This document shows positions 1-10,489 of a stretch of DNA of 64,000 bases, one piece after another; within the stretch, counting starts at the first letter, position 1, and every line of letters starts with the position of its first letter. Origin of the DNA: Zoroaster sp. YZ-2022. Its lineage: Eukaryota > Echinodermata > Asteroidea > Forcipulatida > Zoroasteridae. The notes under the pieces were generated by a model. It searched no databases. It was not told the DNA's origin and was given only the letters and a program-made list of their open reading frames with translations. The translations under genes were made by a program, and so were the position numbers. The DNA is taken from positions 28,669,228 through 28,733,227 of the forward strand of contig CM055823.1 of NCBI GenBank assembly GCA_029582265.1. The letters are read 5' to 3'.

Positions 1-1837
1 CGTCTACTTGGATGGTCGTCTTTTTGGAGGGGTCAAAGTAGGTTAGGATTGTCTCAGCACAGATGAGATCTTTAACTTTCTCGAACGCTTTCTGATGCGA
101 TGGAGACCAGACGAAGTCAACGTCTTTCTTCAGTAGTGCTCTCAGGTCGGAGGTATGGTCAGACAGATTTGGGATGAAGGGACTGAGGTAGGTCACCATG
201 CCAAGAAATTCATGGAGTCCTGTCTTATCCTGGGGTGGAGTGATCTGTTTGATGGCGGTAACCTTCTCTGGATCAGGGTGTACACCATGCTTATCGTAGA
301 TCATACCAAAGAACTTGATCTGTGAAGTTTTGATCGCACACTTCGAGCTATTGAACATCAGTCCGTATTGGTTGGCGGCTTTCATCAGTTGATGGAGATT
401 TTTGTCATGTTCTGCCTCAGTCGTGCCAAAGACAACAATGTCGTCTGCGATGCCAATTGCACCAGGACAATTCTCGAGAAATTGGTCCATGCGTAGCTGG
501 AACACGTCTTGACTCATCACTAGGCCAAAGGGTAATCTCAAGTAACAATAGCGGCCAAAGGGGCTGTTGAAAGTTGTGAGCAGGGCGCTTTCATCATCTA
601 GTTTTATAGACCAGTAGCCATTCTTCGCATCTAGCTTACTGAAGAATTTGGCACCTGCGAACTTGTGCGTGATCTCTTCTACAGTAGGTGTTTTGTGATG
701 GCATTGTTTGATCGCGTTGTTCAAATCTTTCGGATCGAGGCAGACTCTCAATTTCCCATTTTCTCATCTAGAGACTGTCAGACTGCTGACCCAATCAGTT
801 GGCTCAGTGACACATCTAATTACGCCTTGTTGCTCCATGCTGTCGAGCTCAGACTTCAATTCGTCTTTGAGCTTTATGGGGCATTTACGAGGGGCGCTGA
901 TTGTCGGGTGAGCGTTGTCATCGAGTACGATGTGGTATTTGCCGGGAAAGTTTCCAATCCTGTCAAACTGGTCAGGATACTGGCGCTGGAGATCCGCAGT
1001 TGAGCTGATAGAGGGGCACTGCGGTGTTGTGATTGCACAGTGGAGAGTTACAAGCTTCAATTCCCGCGAAGTTGGCAAACCAAGGATTGCTGGGCCATCA
1101 GAGTCCACAACGAAAAAATCTGACGTCACCCAGGCAGTTCCATCGTACCGGCAGGGGAGGGAAGCAGATCCATACTGCTTGATTGTCGTGTTGTTGTAAG
1201 CAGTTAGTATGGCATTACGGTTGCACGTAGATTCTGGCTTTGGAGTTCCATCTGGGTCAAGTCTGTCTGGGAACATGCGGTGGTACATTCTCAGGGGTAA
1301 TGTGTTGGCCTGGGCTCAAGTGTCAACTTTGACGCGAAGCTTTACTAGCGTCTTGCGATCACGTTTCACCTCGAGGAAAGTGAACACCTCATCTCGTGTG
1401 TCGGGGCTGTCACGCTCCATGGCGCTGATGTTAGAGACAAGGATTGGACTTATCACCATCTCATTAAAGTCGTCTTCAAGTTCACTCGTAGTCTTGCCCA
1501 GAGATGTAGTGGACATTCGACTCTCGTGATCTGGGGGTACGAGCTTTACGACGAGAATTCGACCCAGCTCGTGTTCTGCGTCTCGAGCTGTCTCGTTGCT
1601 GCCTATCATTCGACCCAGTTGAGCGGCAGACGTTTTGCCAGTGGTTCTTTTTACCACACCTGCGGCATGTTGAGTTGTAGGCTGGGCAACGGTCTTTCGG
1701 TCGAAAGGGTGTGCCTCCACAGTTACGGCACTGTCGTTTGGAGCGGACGGCATCAACGGTAGTAGCATCGGATGGTGCAGATGTTGCAGACGGTTGGACT
1801 TGGGCAAGCTGACGCGTGTGGTTGATCGAAGCTTCAT
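1..1837 (-). pseudogene. pol: Protease-reverse transcriptase polyprotein, broken
   Basis: A continuous frame on the - strand runs from about 1837 to the window edge with two internal stops. The first, TGA at 1316-1318, falls inside the retropepsin active site: VDT is followed by the stop where Gly is expected, then AQAN. The second is TGA at 764-766, at the start of the reverse transcriptase. Downstream the RT palm motifs are readable, including the ADD box near 450. The break in the protease active site makes this copy non-functional without readthrough. The C-terminal RNase H and integrase are outside the window. Confidence 0.75.
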
Positions 1838-2342
1838 GTGTACGTCCTATGTCAAGGGCTTGTTGTATGGATAGTGTTTTGTCTTTGCCAAGCAGCTCTT
1901 TTTGTACGTCGCTGTACTTAACACCTGCTCTGAACTGCTCAATGACTCGGTCGTGGAATTCATTGTCATCCTTGAACTCACACTTTTGTGCATGAAGCTT
2001 GAGGCGAGAGAGAAAATCATTTATTGTCTCATCATCACGTTGGGCAAACTTCTGTAGGTAGAGTCTAGCCACACGGAAATTCTCTTTGGGCTGAATTTGA
2101 GCCATAAATCTGGACCAAATAACTGTGGGGTCTTTTGCCTCTGCCTCTGAGAGACTCCAGGAGTTGTAGATTTTTATGCCAGGAGCACCTATGAACAAGA
2201 GAATATGATCAACTTGCTTGTTGGAGTGTATATCTTTGACAGAAAAGTACAGTGCACACTGCTGTTGAAACAGCTTGATTGAGTTAGCTTGGTCTGCATC
2301 ATCCCAATTCATTCTGGGGACTAATCCTGCATTCCCAGGCAT
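1482..2342 (-). CDS. Gag-like protein of Ty3/gypsy retrotransposon
   Basis: Open frame of 286 codons. The N-terminal two thirds resemble a retrotransposon Gag capsid, including a YLQKFAQRDDETINDFL-type segment. Around residues 205-240 there are two Cys-rich nucleic-acid-binding knuckles (CRNCGG..., then CRRCGKKNHWQNVC), followed by an Arg/Ser-rich tail. The start Met lies inside the first unit of the 104-bp tandem repeat that continues upstream, so several equivalent start codons exist. The pro-pol frame overlaps its 3' end in another frame, suggesting frameshift expression in the intact element. As known for the family, the protein would form the retrotransposon particle. Confidence 0.8.
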   Translation of the reverse strand: MPGNAGLVPRMNWDDADQANSIKLFQQQCALYFSVKDIHSNKQVDHILLFIGAPGIKIYNSWSLSEAEAKDPTVIWSRFMAQIQPKENFRVARLYLQKFAQRDDETINDFLSRLKLHAQKCEFKDDNEFHDRVIEQFRAGVKYSDVQKELLGKDKTLSIQQALDIGRTHEASINHTRQLAQVQPSATSAPSDATTVDAVRSKRQCRNCGGTPFRPKDRCPAYNSTCRRCGKKNHWQNVCRSTGSNDRQQRDSSRRRTRAGSNSRRKARTPRSRESNVHYISGQDYE

Positions 2343-2891
2343 GGCGGTAGTATTGAGACACTCTGGTTATGAAACAGCTTGATTGAGTTAGCTTGGTCTG
2401 CATCATCCCAATTCATTCTGGGGCTAATCCTGCATTCCCAGGCATGGCGGTAGTATTGAGACACTCTGGTTATGAAACAGCTTGATTGAGTTAGCTTGGT
2501 CTGCATCATCCCAATTCATTCTGGGGACTAATCCTGCATTCCCAGGCATGGCGGTAGTATTGAGACACTCTGGTTATGAAACAGCTTGATTGGGTTAGCT
2601 TGGTCTGCATCATCCCAATTCATTCTGGGGACTAATCCTACATTCTCAGGCATGGCGGTAGTATTGAGACACTCTGGTTATGAAACAGCTTGATTGAGTT
2701 AGCTTGGTCTGCATCATCCCAATTCATTCTGGGGACTAATCCTGCATTCCCAGGCATGGCGGTAGTATTGAGACACTCTGGTTATGAAACAGCTTGATTG
2801 AGTTAGCTTGGTCTGCATCATCCCAATTCATTCTGGGGGCTAATCCTGCATTCCCAGGCATGGCGGTAGTATTGAGACACTCTGGTTATGA
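2268..2891. repeat. 104-bp tandem repeat, about six units
   Basis: The motif ATCCCAATTC recurs at 2301, 2405, 2508, 2612, 2716 and 2820, a period of 103-104 bp, with few substitutions between units. The first unit is part of the gag reading frame (its start region). The others lie upstream, so the start of gag has been amplified in tandem. A period of 104 is not divisible by three, so the copies do not form one long frame. Confidence 0.95.
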
Positions 2892-3201
2892 ATTGAAGGA
2901 AAAGACACAGCTTACCGGGTCTCGGTATGGCTTGAAACGTCGTTGAGGTTGCCACAGGTCGGTTTATGCACGCCTGGCTGTGTTGTACACACTACACACG
3001 GTGTTGGCTCCGTAAGTTTTGGTACACAAAAACGCTGTCAAACTTCAATTTTCTGACGTATATTTTTGCCAGAGAGTGTCTGAATGTCTTCTCTATACTA
3101 TATATATTATCAAGTATGGTACTTTACCGCTGCCACCATGTTGGCATGTGGCCTGTAAGAGGAAAACGAGGAGTCTTCTGTAACCTTGTAATACTAGTAA
3201 T
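2892..3201. other. Retrotransposon leader / possible 5' LTR region
   Basis: Sequence upstream of gag on the - strand. A TGGCAACCTC-type stretch at about 2948-2957, read on the - strand, could be a primer-binding site just inside the LTR. This is inference only: the LTR copy at the other end of the element is not in the window. No gene is seen. Confidence 0.3.
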
Positions 3202-3276
3202 CTAAAATGGCTGAATAAAATAGCTAATACAACTATTACTAATAGTTGTATTAACTATTTTATTCAGCCATTTTAG
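3202..3276. repeat. Near-perfect 37-bp-arm hairpin
   Basis: Bases 3202-3238 and 3240-3276 are reverse complements with one mismatch, around a single central base. The outer ends read CTAAAATGGCTGAATAAAAT. The compact AT-rich palindrome suits a foldback MITE or a hairpin remnant at the border of the retrotransposon. It is too near-palindromic to be coding. Confidence 0.9.
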
Positions 3277-3706
3277 AAAACCCAAAATGTCGCCCTCTGT
3301 TGGTGGAGATGTGACAACCAGCTTGGACTCTTGTGATACCTCCATATGGTATAGCGTATGATCCGTGTTCAACTAGATCAGAATAACGTACATTTTCGAC
3401 AGTTTACGTCAGTAGACCTTTTTTTCCATTCAAATTATTATGAAAAAGAGGGAAATATGCCATGCACAAAATTATTTGATAGTTTCTTAATTTTTTAATG
3501 TCGAATTGTTTAAATATTTTGTATATGCACATTTAAAATTTGAATATAATTCAGCCCTCGGGCTGATATTTTGAAGACTAAACAAATAAATTGATTTATT
3601 TTTAAAGCCAACAAAATGTATGTTGGTCAGGGATGAAAACGCAAGCATAATGTATATTTACTTTTCTTGATTACGTCATAAAATTACGTCTATTTCAATA
3701 AAGTAC
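3277..3706. other. Intergenic/intronic, no gene recognised
   Basis: AT-rich sequence without a supportable exon. The 100 bases before 3707 resemble the intron next to the paralogous exon at 13370-13720, including a shared stretch around ATTCAGCC...GGGCTG. This supports duplication of exon plus flank. Confidence 0.5.
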
Positions 3707-4060
3707 CTGTTATCTCAACGTCGATGTAGCAGTTATTCAGCGACCCATCTGCCTGGAATACGTGGCACCAAAACCTCTTATTGTCACGTACATTACTTAG
3801 AGAGTTGACTATGAGAGCTGAGTCACTATCAATGCTGTAATCCGCGCCATGTTGGAACTGAAGAATAGTTCCATCCAAGAACCGTACTCCAATGATGTCC
3901 GTGTCGGCTGTGACACCCGTTCCTTCTGACCAGTACACGGTAGAGAAGCCATCATTGGGTGCTCGTGGCGCGCATGGACATGTCAGCGTGTGTCTGCCTT
4001 CCTGCTTCAAATTGATGGTGGCTGGTTTTGTGTCACTTAAACTGGCTGGAAACATGTCTC
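3707..4060 (-). CDS. Gene A' Ig exon 2
   Basis: Acceptor TATTCAG before 4060 and donor GTACTTTA after 3707; phase 1; 354 bases. It shares most residues with 13370-13720, including [12 protein letters not shown] and [10 protein letters not shown]. The difference is concentrated in the first 25 residues, before the first Cys. Confidence 0.75.
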
Positions 4061-5373
4061 CTGAATATTCAATGTATGTTTTTTATGTTGATTATGGTTT
4101 TTATACATTGTAATTACAGGTATTTTTGGTAAACATTCCAGATAGGCCTACATGGTCTTCCTTGATTTATTATTCTCATGTTATTAATTATAGCTCCTTT
4201 TAACCTATTCTCTTTTAAAACCCTAGTCCCCTTTATCATGATGCTGCCATCTTTGTCATGTTCCATGTATGCAATAGCAATGATGAATACTGATTCTCAT
4301 TATACAAAAAAGGGGCCAGACTATTTTCCCTTCCAGCCTCAGTTTGGTTACATTGATTTAAGTGGGAACAAAACAACATGGCTGTATAACGGTATAACAT
4401 GATAAAGGTATAATTATATACTAATCTGGTGACCAATGGAACCACAGTGCACGCGCTATCGTTTCGTCAAATAGAGTGCTCAGATATTGGTTGAAGCAGC
4501 ACTAGACTGCGTAGAAATCACACCCTTGACGCAGAATGTAGGTATCACCGCAGTTATGGTGACGCCAAATGAACTGGGGCGTTTTGGCGAACACGAACAG
4601 AAACTTGTTTCTGACGTCATATTCTTGACCAAAAATTGTTTTCAATTTGTGACGTGTTCAATCATCAAACCTTTCTCAAAATATACGGTGTAATTAAAAT
4701 TTTGACAAATAGAACTTACTCGTGAGTGCTATTAAAAAACCTATGCCTGTATACGAACAATAATTCCATCATGTTTTAACAAATAATTAAGAAAAGTTTT
4801 GTTACTTTTTACGATCCGCCATCTTGAAACCAACCGTAATCGATCACAAACTTCGTTTGACGTTTGGTCAGAACAATGACGTCATTGCAGCACAACCGAA
4901 CTCGTGAAAACGCTTAACCAATTAACCGAAGCCCAAACATTTTTCTGGTCGCGAAAACGCACCCCTGGTCGACGGATCCGTCTATTGATGCTAAGTGTTA
5001 AGTTGTATTACCAATATTAATATACTTCTGGTATTACCTATTACTTGCAAGTCTATCGTTTCATGTCTGTCAACATTTTCGGATGGTATGACTAAACATA
5101 TGTATCTCCCTTCATCTCGTTTATCAACACTTTGAATAACGAGGCTGTACCCAGACGAAAATACATATCTATTGTCAGTTGAATCTTCGGCAGTACCAAG
5201 TCGGCTGATTAGACGTTCTTTAGATGGGTCGTCTATGTTGGTTCCCTTGTACCAAGTCCCACCAAGGAGTTTCTCGCCCGTTCGGAAAGGTGGACATGGT
5301 AAACGGTGCCAAATACCTTGCTGTACGGTGGCTTGTTGGTTGGAAATGCCATAAGCATCATGAACATTCATTG
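3707..5373 (-). CDS. Gene A': partial Ig-superfamily receptor, tandem paralogue of gene A
   Basis: Two - strand exons, 5038-5373 and 3707-4060, both bounded by AG/GT and both phase 1. The first encodes an Ig domain with LPC as the first Cys region, WYKG after strand C, and DEGRYICLV as the second Cys motif. It aligns with the first Ig exon of gene A but lacks the 216-bp insertion found there. The second encodes an Ig domain with [15 protein letters not shown] and RFWCHVF, nearly the same as the second Ig exon of gene A. No signal peptide or later exons were found; the retrotransposon at 1-2950 lies downstream. It is probably part of a tandem array of membrane receptors. Whether the gene is complete cannot be judged. 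Confidence 0.7.
4061..5037. other. Putative intron of gene A', no other gene seen
   Basis: About 1 kb between the two Ig exons of gene A'. Only short unsupported open frames and AT-rich sequence are present. No recognisable element boundaries were found. Confidence 0.5.
5038..5373 (-). CDS. Gene A' Ig exon 1
   Basis: Acceptor CATTACAG before 5373 and donor GTAATACC after 5038; phase 1 at both ends; about 112 codons. It has the Ig features WYKG and DEGRYICL. It is uninterrupted, unlike its counterpart in gene A. Confidence 0.72.
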
Positions 5374-5622
5374 CTGTAATGACAGTATACCAAACATAAT
5401 TGATTTGTTTTTCTTTAATCAGAATCTAACATTGATTGGTTACATTATAGGCAAAAATAATTCAATTTCATTTGTATTTGTCATGCATTGTAATGAATGA
5501 CCAATTAAAATGAACATTGGGAATAACCTCAATATAAGGAATAGAACATTATTTTGTTTCCTTTTGGGGTCACGTAAGGCTTAAGGAGACAGGTTTCAAA
5601 ACTGAAAAGGGAAGGGGGCTAG

Positions 5623-5995
5623 AACTATAAAACAATCTGCATACAAACACTTTGTGGAGCACATGTATGGGGCTGGGGTGGGTTGTGGCCGAGCGGTCTG
5701 GCTTACAGAACTCAAGTTCTGGTGTTAGCAGAATGTGGGTTCGAATCCCGGCCGTGAAACACTTGTGTCATGAGCAGAACCTTAACCATAATTGCTTCTC
5801 TCCACCCAGGGGTTAAATGGGTACCTGTGAGGCAGAGTTGGTTGATTAGCCCTATATGCGCTGTAATGGCAGCAATTGAGCTGAGATGGTTTCCGGAATG
5901 ATTTATGAGCATTATAAGCCTTATGAGCAGGGATAATGATATAATGCGCCTTGAGGCACCACTTAGCTGGTGGATACGTGCGCTATATAAGTCTA

Positions 5996-6034
<39 letters not shown>

Positions 6035-6240
6035 GATGCTTGATGCTTAGGCATAGAGGGGGTTAACGCCTCCTAGATCCGCCACTGGGTATAATCAATC
6101 CATCGAACTATAAAACAATCTGCATACAAACACTTTGTTGAGCACATATATGGTGTATGGGGCTGGGGTGGGTTGTGGGCGATGCTTAGGCACAGAGGAG
6201 GGGGGGTTTAACCCCTCCTACCACTCACTGGTATAATCAA
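5623..6240. repeat. Duplicated segment flanking a SINE
   Basis: The stretch beginning ACTATAAAACAATCTGCATA occurs at about 5623 and again at about 6109, each followed by GGGCTGGGGTGGGTTGTGG. The GATGCTTAGGCA...GGGGTTTAA block likewise occurs at about 6037-6070 and 6180-6215. The SINE at 5684-6034 lies between these duplicates. Confidence 0.7.
5684..6034 (+). mobile_element. tRNA-derived SINE with (ATT)n tail
   Basis: It starts with a tRNA-like head: GTGGCCGAGCGGTCTGGC as A box and GGTTCGAATCCCG as B box. The body contains ACACTTAACCATAATTGCTTCTCTCC-like sequence in shortened form, then the tail TGCGCTATATAAGTCTACATT followed by (ATT)n. The A and B boxes form an internal RNA polymerase III promoter. 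A second copy is at 33318-33795. SINEs with this tail type are familiar from invertebrate deuterostomes (from memory, not searched). Confidence 0.85.
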
Positions 6241-7259
6241 TCCATCAGCAGGTCAACTGATTGGAACGCAGACATGGGAACAGTAAAAACGAGCACAATA
6301 TACTGGTACAGGCGTTCATACTCGGGATCTATACATCAAAACTATCTAGGTCATGCTTGTTACAAAAAGAAAAATCATAGTGAATAATCATAATTGTAAG
6401 ATTTACCGGAAAGTGCTTGTGAAAATTAATGGAAAAAAGGTTGTTTATAAACAATGAACATCTCTGATTTTATTGTTATATTCTGTCAACTTGAGTTGTT
6501 GTCTGTGGAAACCAAACCATATGAATGCTTTGCATTTGCAATGATTTTTGAAGGAACCATGGATTCCCAAAATTTACATGTTTCTAGAAGAAGCGAACGA
6601 AGACTCGTTAATTCGTTTGTTTACTTGGTCAGTAATATAAAACATAAATAACATGGTTATGAAAAGAAATATAATAATGTTAACATTATTTTACACAATT
6701 CAAAGTTTCAAAACGTTTTGCAAAATTATAACCACCTTCCATTTTATATGTCTTTCAAGAATATTGATTGGAATTTTTTCAACCATCTGGAATAATTCAT
6801 GATTCAATTCATGATTGAACTTTGTTTCTTGGTGCATTTTCTTTAATAAACTTATACAGTTTGAGAGTCATTATACCATAAATGGGGTGTTGGTGTCCAC
6901 AATAAATATTGTGGCCCTCAGCTTTGCCTCATAAATGGATCATTTCAAATGTTACCTTGTGATATTACTATTCCCATTTTGCTCCGTGGAAGATATATTT
7001 ATATATAAGATGAGACTGTAAGCCAGAGACATTTGGGCCAGTTCTTGCAAACTCAGGTGGACAGACATCACTCTGCGCTTGTAGTGTACCACACAGTCAT
7101 ACAGTGAGGCAAGAACTATATAAGACTTCAGCTGTCCAAGATGGCCATTTCGTCTGTGTAGTAGCCTCCATACCAATAACACCACAATCATCACACACGA
7201 TAGTTGCAATGATAATAATCACACCAACATAAGAAGCATCATCCAGCATCTGCCAACAT

Positions 7260-8190
7260 TTTTTGAAAAACAAATTATTTGTTGAATAAAGAAGGTTTTG
7301 AATCTAAACATTCAGAAATCATTCATTTTATTGTAATTTGCATCAGTCAAGAGAAACCAAACTAAGATTTTTAAATACATGAGGCATCACTGCCGAAAAA
7401 TGGCAGCACATCTAAAACAATTGTCATTACAAAACTTAATCAACAGTGACAGAATGGTGGACTTTGGAGGAAATGGGTACGTTATGTCCCCCAAAAACAT
7501 GTACACATATGACATAGGCCATTGTCAAACAGGCTACGTTATGTGTTTCCCATGTACATAGGCGCGTGATCTCTTGGCTACGTCACGGCATGTATGGGTT
7601 AAAATGACTACCATAATAATCGGCCAAATCATGCCCCCGGCCCCAGACAATGTTGGCTCTCATTGCGCGGTCTGTGCTCCAGATAACAACATTGGTGGGG
7701 CAGGGAGTAAGAACGCTGGGTGGGTATATTTATTGTCACGTGTCCCAACTATTTTTAGCCGGGGATCGTGGGATTGTCTGAATTTTCTCTTTGTTATCTA
7801 TAAACAAACCGCAGTCTTCATCTTTGTCTCAGGGACAATACATTGAAACAGGAACACGCGTCCCAACTATTAGGCTCCCAAATTGACAAAATAGGGTTCC
7901 GTTGGTTGGGGACAGTACAGTTAAGGTTGCAGGTTCAAGACTCCCCTTCATGTAAATTGTCTTTGTCTGAAAAAATGTTGTGATCTAAAGATTTCCTTGT
8001 GGTTTATTTTTGATGAAGAAACAAAACTCAGGTTTTTGCTAGAAGATCGAACCCTAGATATCAATATTTTATGCTGAAAATACCAACGTCTAAAAGAAAT
8101 TGTCATTATAAAAACTTAATCAACAGCGATAGAAATATTGGTCTTTGGGAAATGGGTACAATTATATCAACCATGTACACGATGATATAT
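7260..8190. repeat. Internally duplicated intron segment of gene A
   Basis: A block at about 7390-7560 (TTGTCATTACAAAACTTAAT, AAATGGGTAC, ATGTACACAT) recurs imperfectly at about 8085-8190. The same pair appears mirrored at about 62440-62560 and 63150-63270. No exon is supported in it. Confidence 0.6.
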
Positions 8191-8455
8191 ACACAGTACA
8201 AATGGTGTTTAGAATCCAAACACATTTCTAAACACTTGGCTTGTACTCACTTTATGTTTAGCCTAAAACATGTTTAGGCTGTGCTTTTCTGTGATGTGTT
8301 TGAATGCTAAGTATGAACAGGTGTCAACAAAGCTAAGCACGTTTAGCTTTGTGACATGTGCAGACTGAAGATGGCCGTTTAGCATTTAAACGCATTCTAA
8401 ACGCATTTATTTTTGCTTGTGTTTAGATTCTAAACACCATTTTTACAGTGTACAG
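8191..8455. mobile_element. CACTG-type palindromic MITE
   Basis: Ends ACACAGTACAAATGGTGTTTAG and CTAAACACCATTTTTACAGTG are inverted repeats. The interior is also largely palindromic, with repeated GTTTAG/CTAAAC motifs. A TA flanks each side, suggesting a TA target duplication. Related copies: 28124-28329, 42292-42494 and 62166-62429. Confidence 0.75.
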
Positions 8456-9901
8456 CGTTTATGTGTTGCCTCATAAAGTAAACCAGCCCATAATGTAGCT
8501 ATGCCTAGTATGTAACAAAGCCATGATGTACAACTCTTCCCATAATGTCACCACACAATATGAGTAACAGTCTTAAACAAGGATTACCACAAGTAACTTT
8601 ATCATATCATACACACTTACTTTGAATGATCATATCAACGTAGGATCTGTATACCACGTCACATGTCTGGGAATACATGGCACCCAGTATCTAACGTCAC
8701 CTTCTTGGGAACAACCACTCAGAGAAGTGATCCTGTGATGGTTATATGAAAACAATGGTTTCCTCCAAGATCAGAAATCATCTTGGATTGATTGAAGTCT
8801 TAGCGTTCCAATAGCGGTTGTGTTTTTCTGCATCGGTCGGGCCAAACGACCAAATCACTGTTGCGCCAGCGCGTTGGTCAAACCGGCGAGGCACGTTAAT
8901 GTATAATTCTGCCCAGGTTCAAAGTTCATCGTTTCACTTCTTGAAATTTCGCCGTTGTCAAGTGGAAATGTTGTGCCTTCATAATGCAAGGGAGAAGAAG
9001 ATAACATTAAATGTGGTCGTTACGAATATAGGTAGTCAATATTAACAGTGTAGGCCAGTGGCATAGCCATGGGGAGGCAGGAGGCAGTGTTTGGTAAATT
9101 TACAGGCTTGTTGGTATTTTGAACTGAGTTTTGTGTCGACAAATTTACCCCCCAAACAATGTTTCCCCACTCTGAGAATCCTGCCTACGTCAATGCAGTA
9201 GGCAGATTTTATATAAACTACAGCCTGATGAAATAAAAAAAAAAAAAATGGAAAACGTATACGAATTAATTTCAATACCAGAAAACCATTGAACATAATT
9301 TATGTCAATATTTGTAATTACCAATTACTCGGACATCAATACTATCATCTTGAGTCCCACGGTCTGCAGTACAGCTGTACATTCCACCATCGTCATCATT
9401 AACAGATTTAAGAACCAGACTAAAGTCACTGCCGAGATCAAACGCAGGATCAGCGTATGTGATATCACTCCAGGCCGTGTAATTGATAAGAAGACTTGGG
9501 TGTAAGACGTCACCTTTATACCATTGTAACTCACAGGTTTGGTCACTGACTGTCCACTTTGTACAGGAAGTACCTGCTTTGTTCCTTCAAGAATGTAGAA
9601 GGGATGTTGCAGAGGCTTGAAGGGCGTGGTCAGAGGGATGCTCATCTACATCTAAGAAATAAAAGAAGGAAAGGTATGTTGTTTATGTTGGCAAAATGGC
9701 TTAAACCCCTTTTCATTACCAGCCAGTTATGGCAGAGATTACCCTTCTTTACCACAGTAATTAGGAGCCCAATGTCACTTCAGCACCAGTGGGATTTTCA
9801 CAATTTCATTGAAGTGCGCCCTCACACGGCAGGAATAGACATTGTTTTAACTTTCTCATTTGTATGTAAAAATGAGTATACAAAAGAGAGGAAAACATTG
9901 T

Positions 9902-10440
9902 GCAAAAGCTAAATATTTGGATCAGTATTTACACTAAAGTAAAGTAATACAAATGGGTGATATTTCATGCAAATACGGTACAGGTATAAGATTTTTTTTC
10001 CATGTGAAAAACAACTTGGATGAGATTTTGGGGGATTTTTTTTGGTTATCTACTTGGAAATGAACCATTTACTTGTATTCAGTGTAAATACATCACAATC
10101 CATGCTAACACCCCCCCCCCCCCACCCAATTCAATGTTGGTTTGGACTAATCTGCAGATTTTGTAAGTGTAAAAGCAAAACAATTAAATATTTGGATCAG
10201 TATTTACACTAAAGTAAAGTAATACAAATGGGTGATTTCATGCAAATACGGTACAGGTATAAGATTTGTCTTCACTGTGAAAAACAACATGGATGAGATT
10301 TTGGGGATTTTTGGGTTATCTACTTGAAATGAACCATTTACTTGTATTCAGTGTAAATACATCACAATCCATGCTATTTTCACCACCCCACCCCCAATTC
10401 AATGTTGGTTTGGACTGTAATCTGCGGCTTGTCTGACCAT
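9902..10440. repeat. Tandem duplication of about 275 bp in the piggyBac 3' region
   Basis: The block starting AAATATTTGGATCAGTATTTACAC at about 9911 is repeated from about 10187, each copy ending in a poly-C run and CAATTCAATGTTGGTTTGGAC. It lies between the transposase stop and the 3' end of the element. Mirrored at about 60178-60715. Confidence 0.85.
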
Positions 10441-10489
10441 TTCCCAACATTGAACAGAGGGTTTGAAGGCAAATAATATAGATTTACAA

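Larger units (their letters stand above)
1..2950 (-). mobile_element. Ty3/gypsy-type LTR retrotransposon, 5' part, decayed
   Basis: Read on the - strand this is gag, then protease and reverse transcriptase, and it leaves the window inside the reverse transcriptase. The gag part has zinc knuckles. The pol part shows a retropepsin region followed by RT sequence with an ADD catalytic box (near 450) and an LPFGL-type motif upstream of it. Domain order and motifs fit Ty3/gypsy. The 3' end and 3' LTR are outside the window. A 5' LTR should lie at about 2950-3200, but no second copy is available to confirm it. Two in-frame stops in pol show that this copy is inactive. Confidence 0.85.

Noticed and set aside
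5684..5760. Possible tRNA-Leu gene
   Set aside because: The A and B boxes are present, but the sequence continues into a SINE body and (ATT)n tail, and a second copy exists. It is a SINE head, not a tRNA gene.
7574..7846. 90-codon frame on the + strand
   Set aside because: It lies in a duplicated intron segment of gene A, lacks exon signals, and is not kept open in the mirrored copy.
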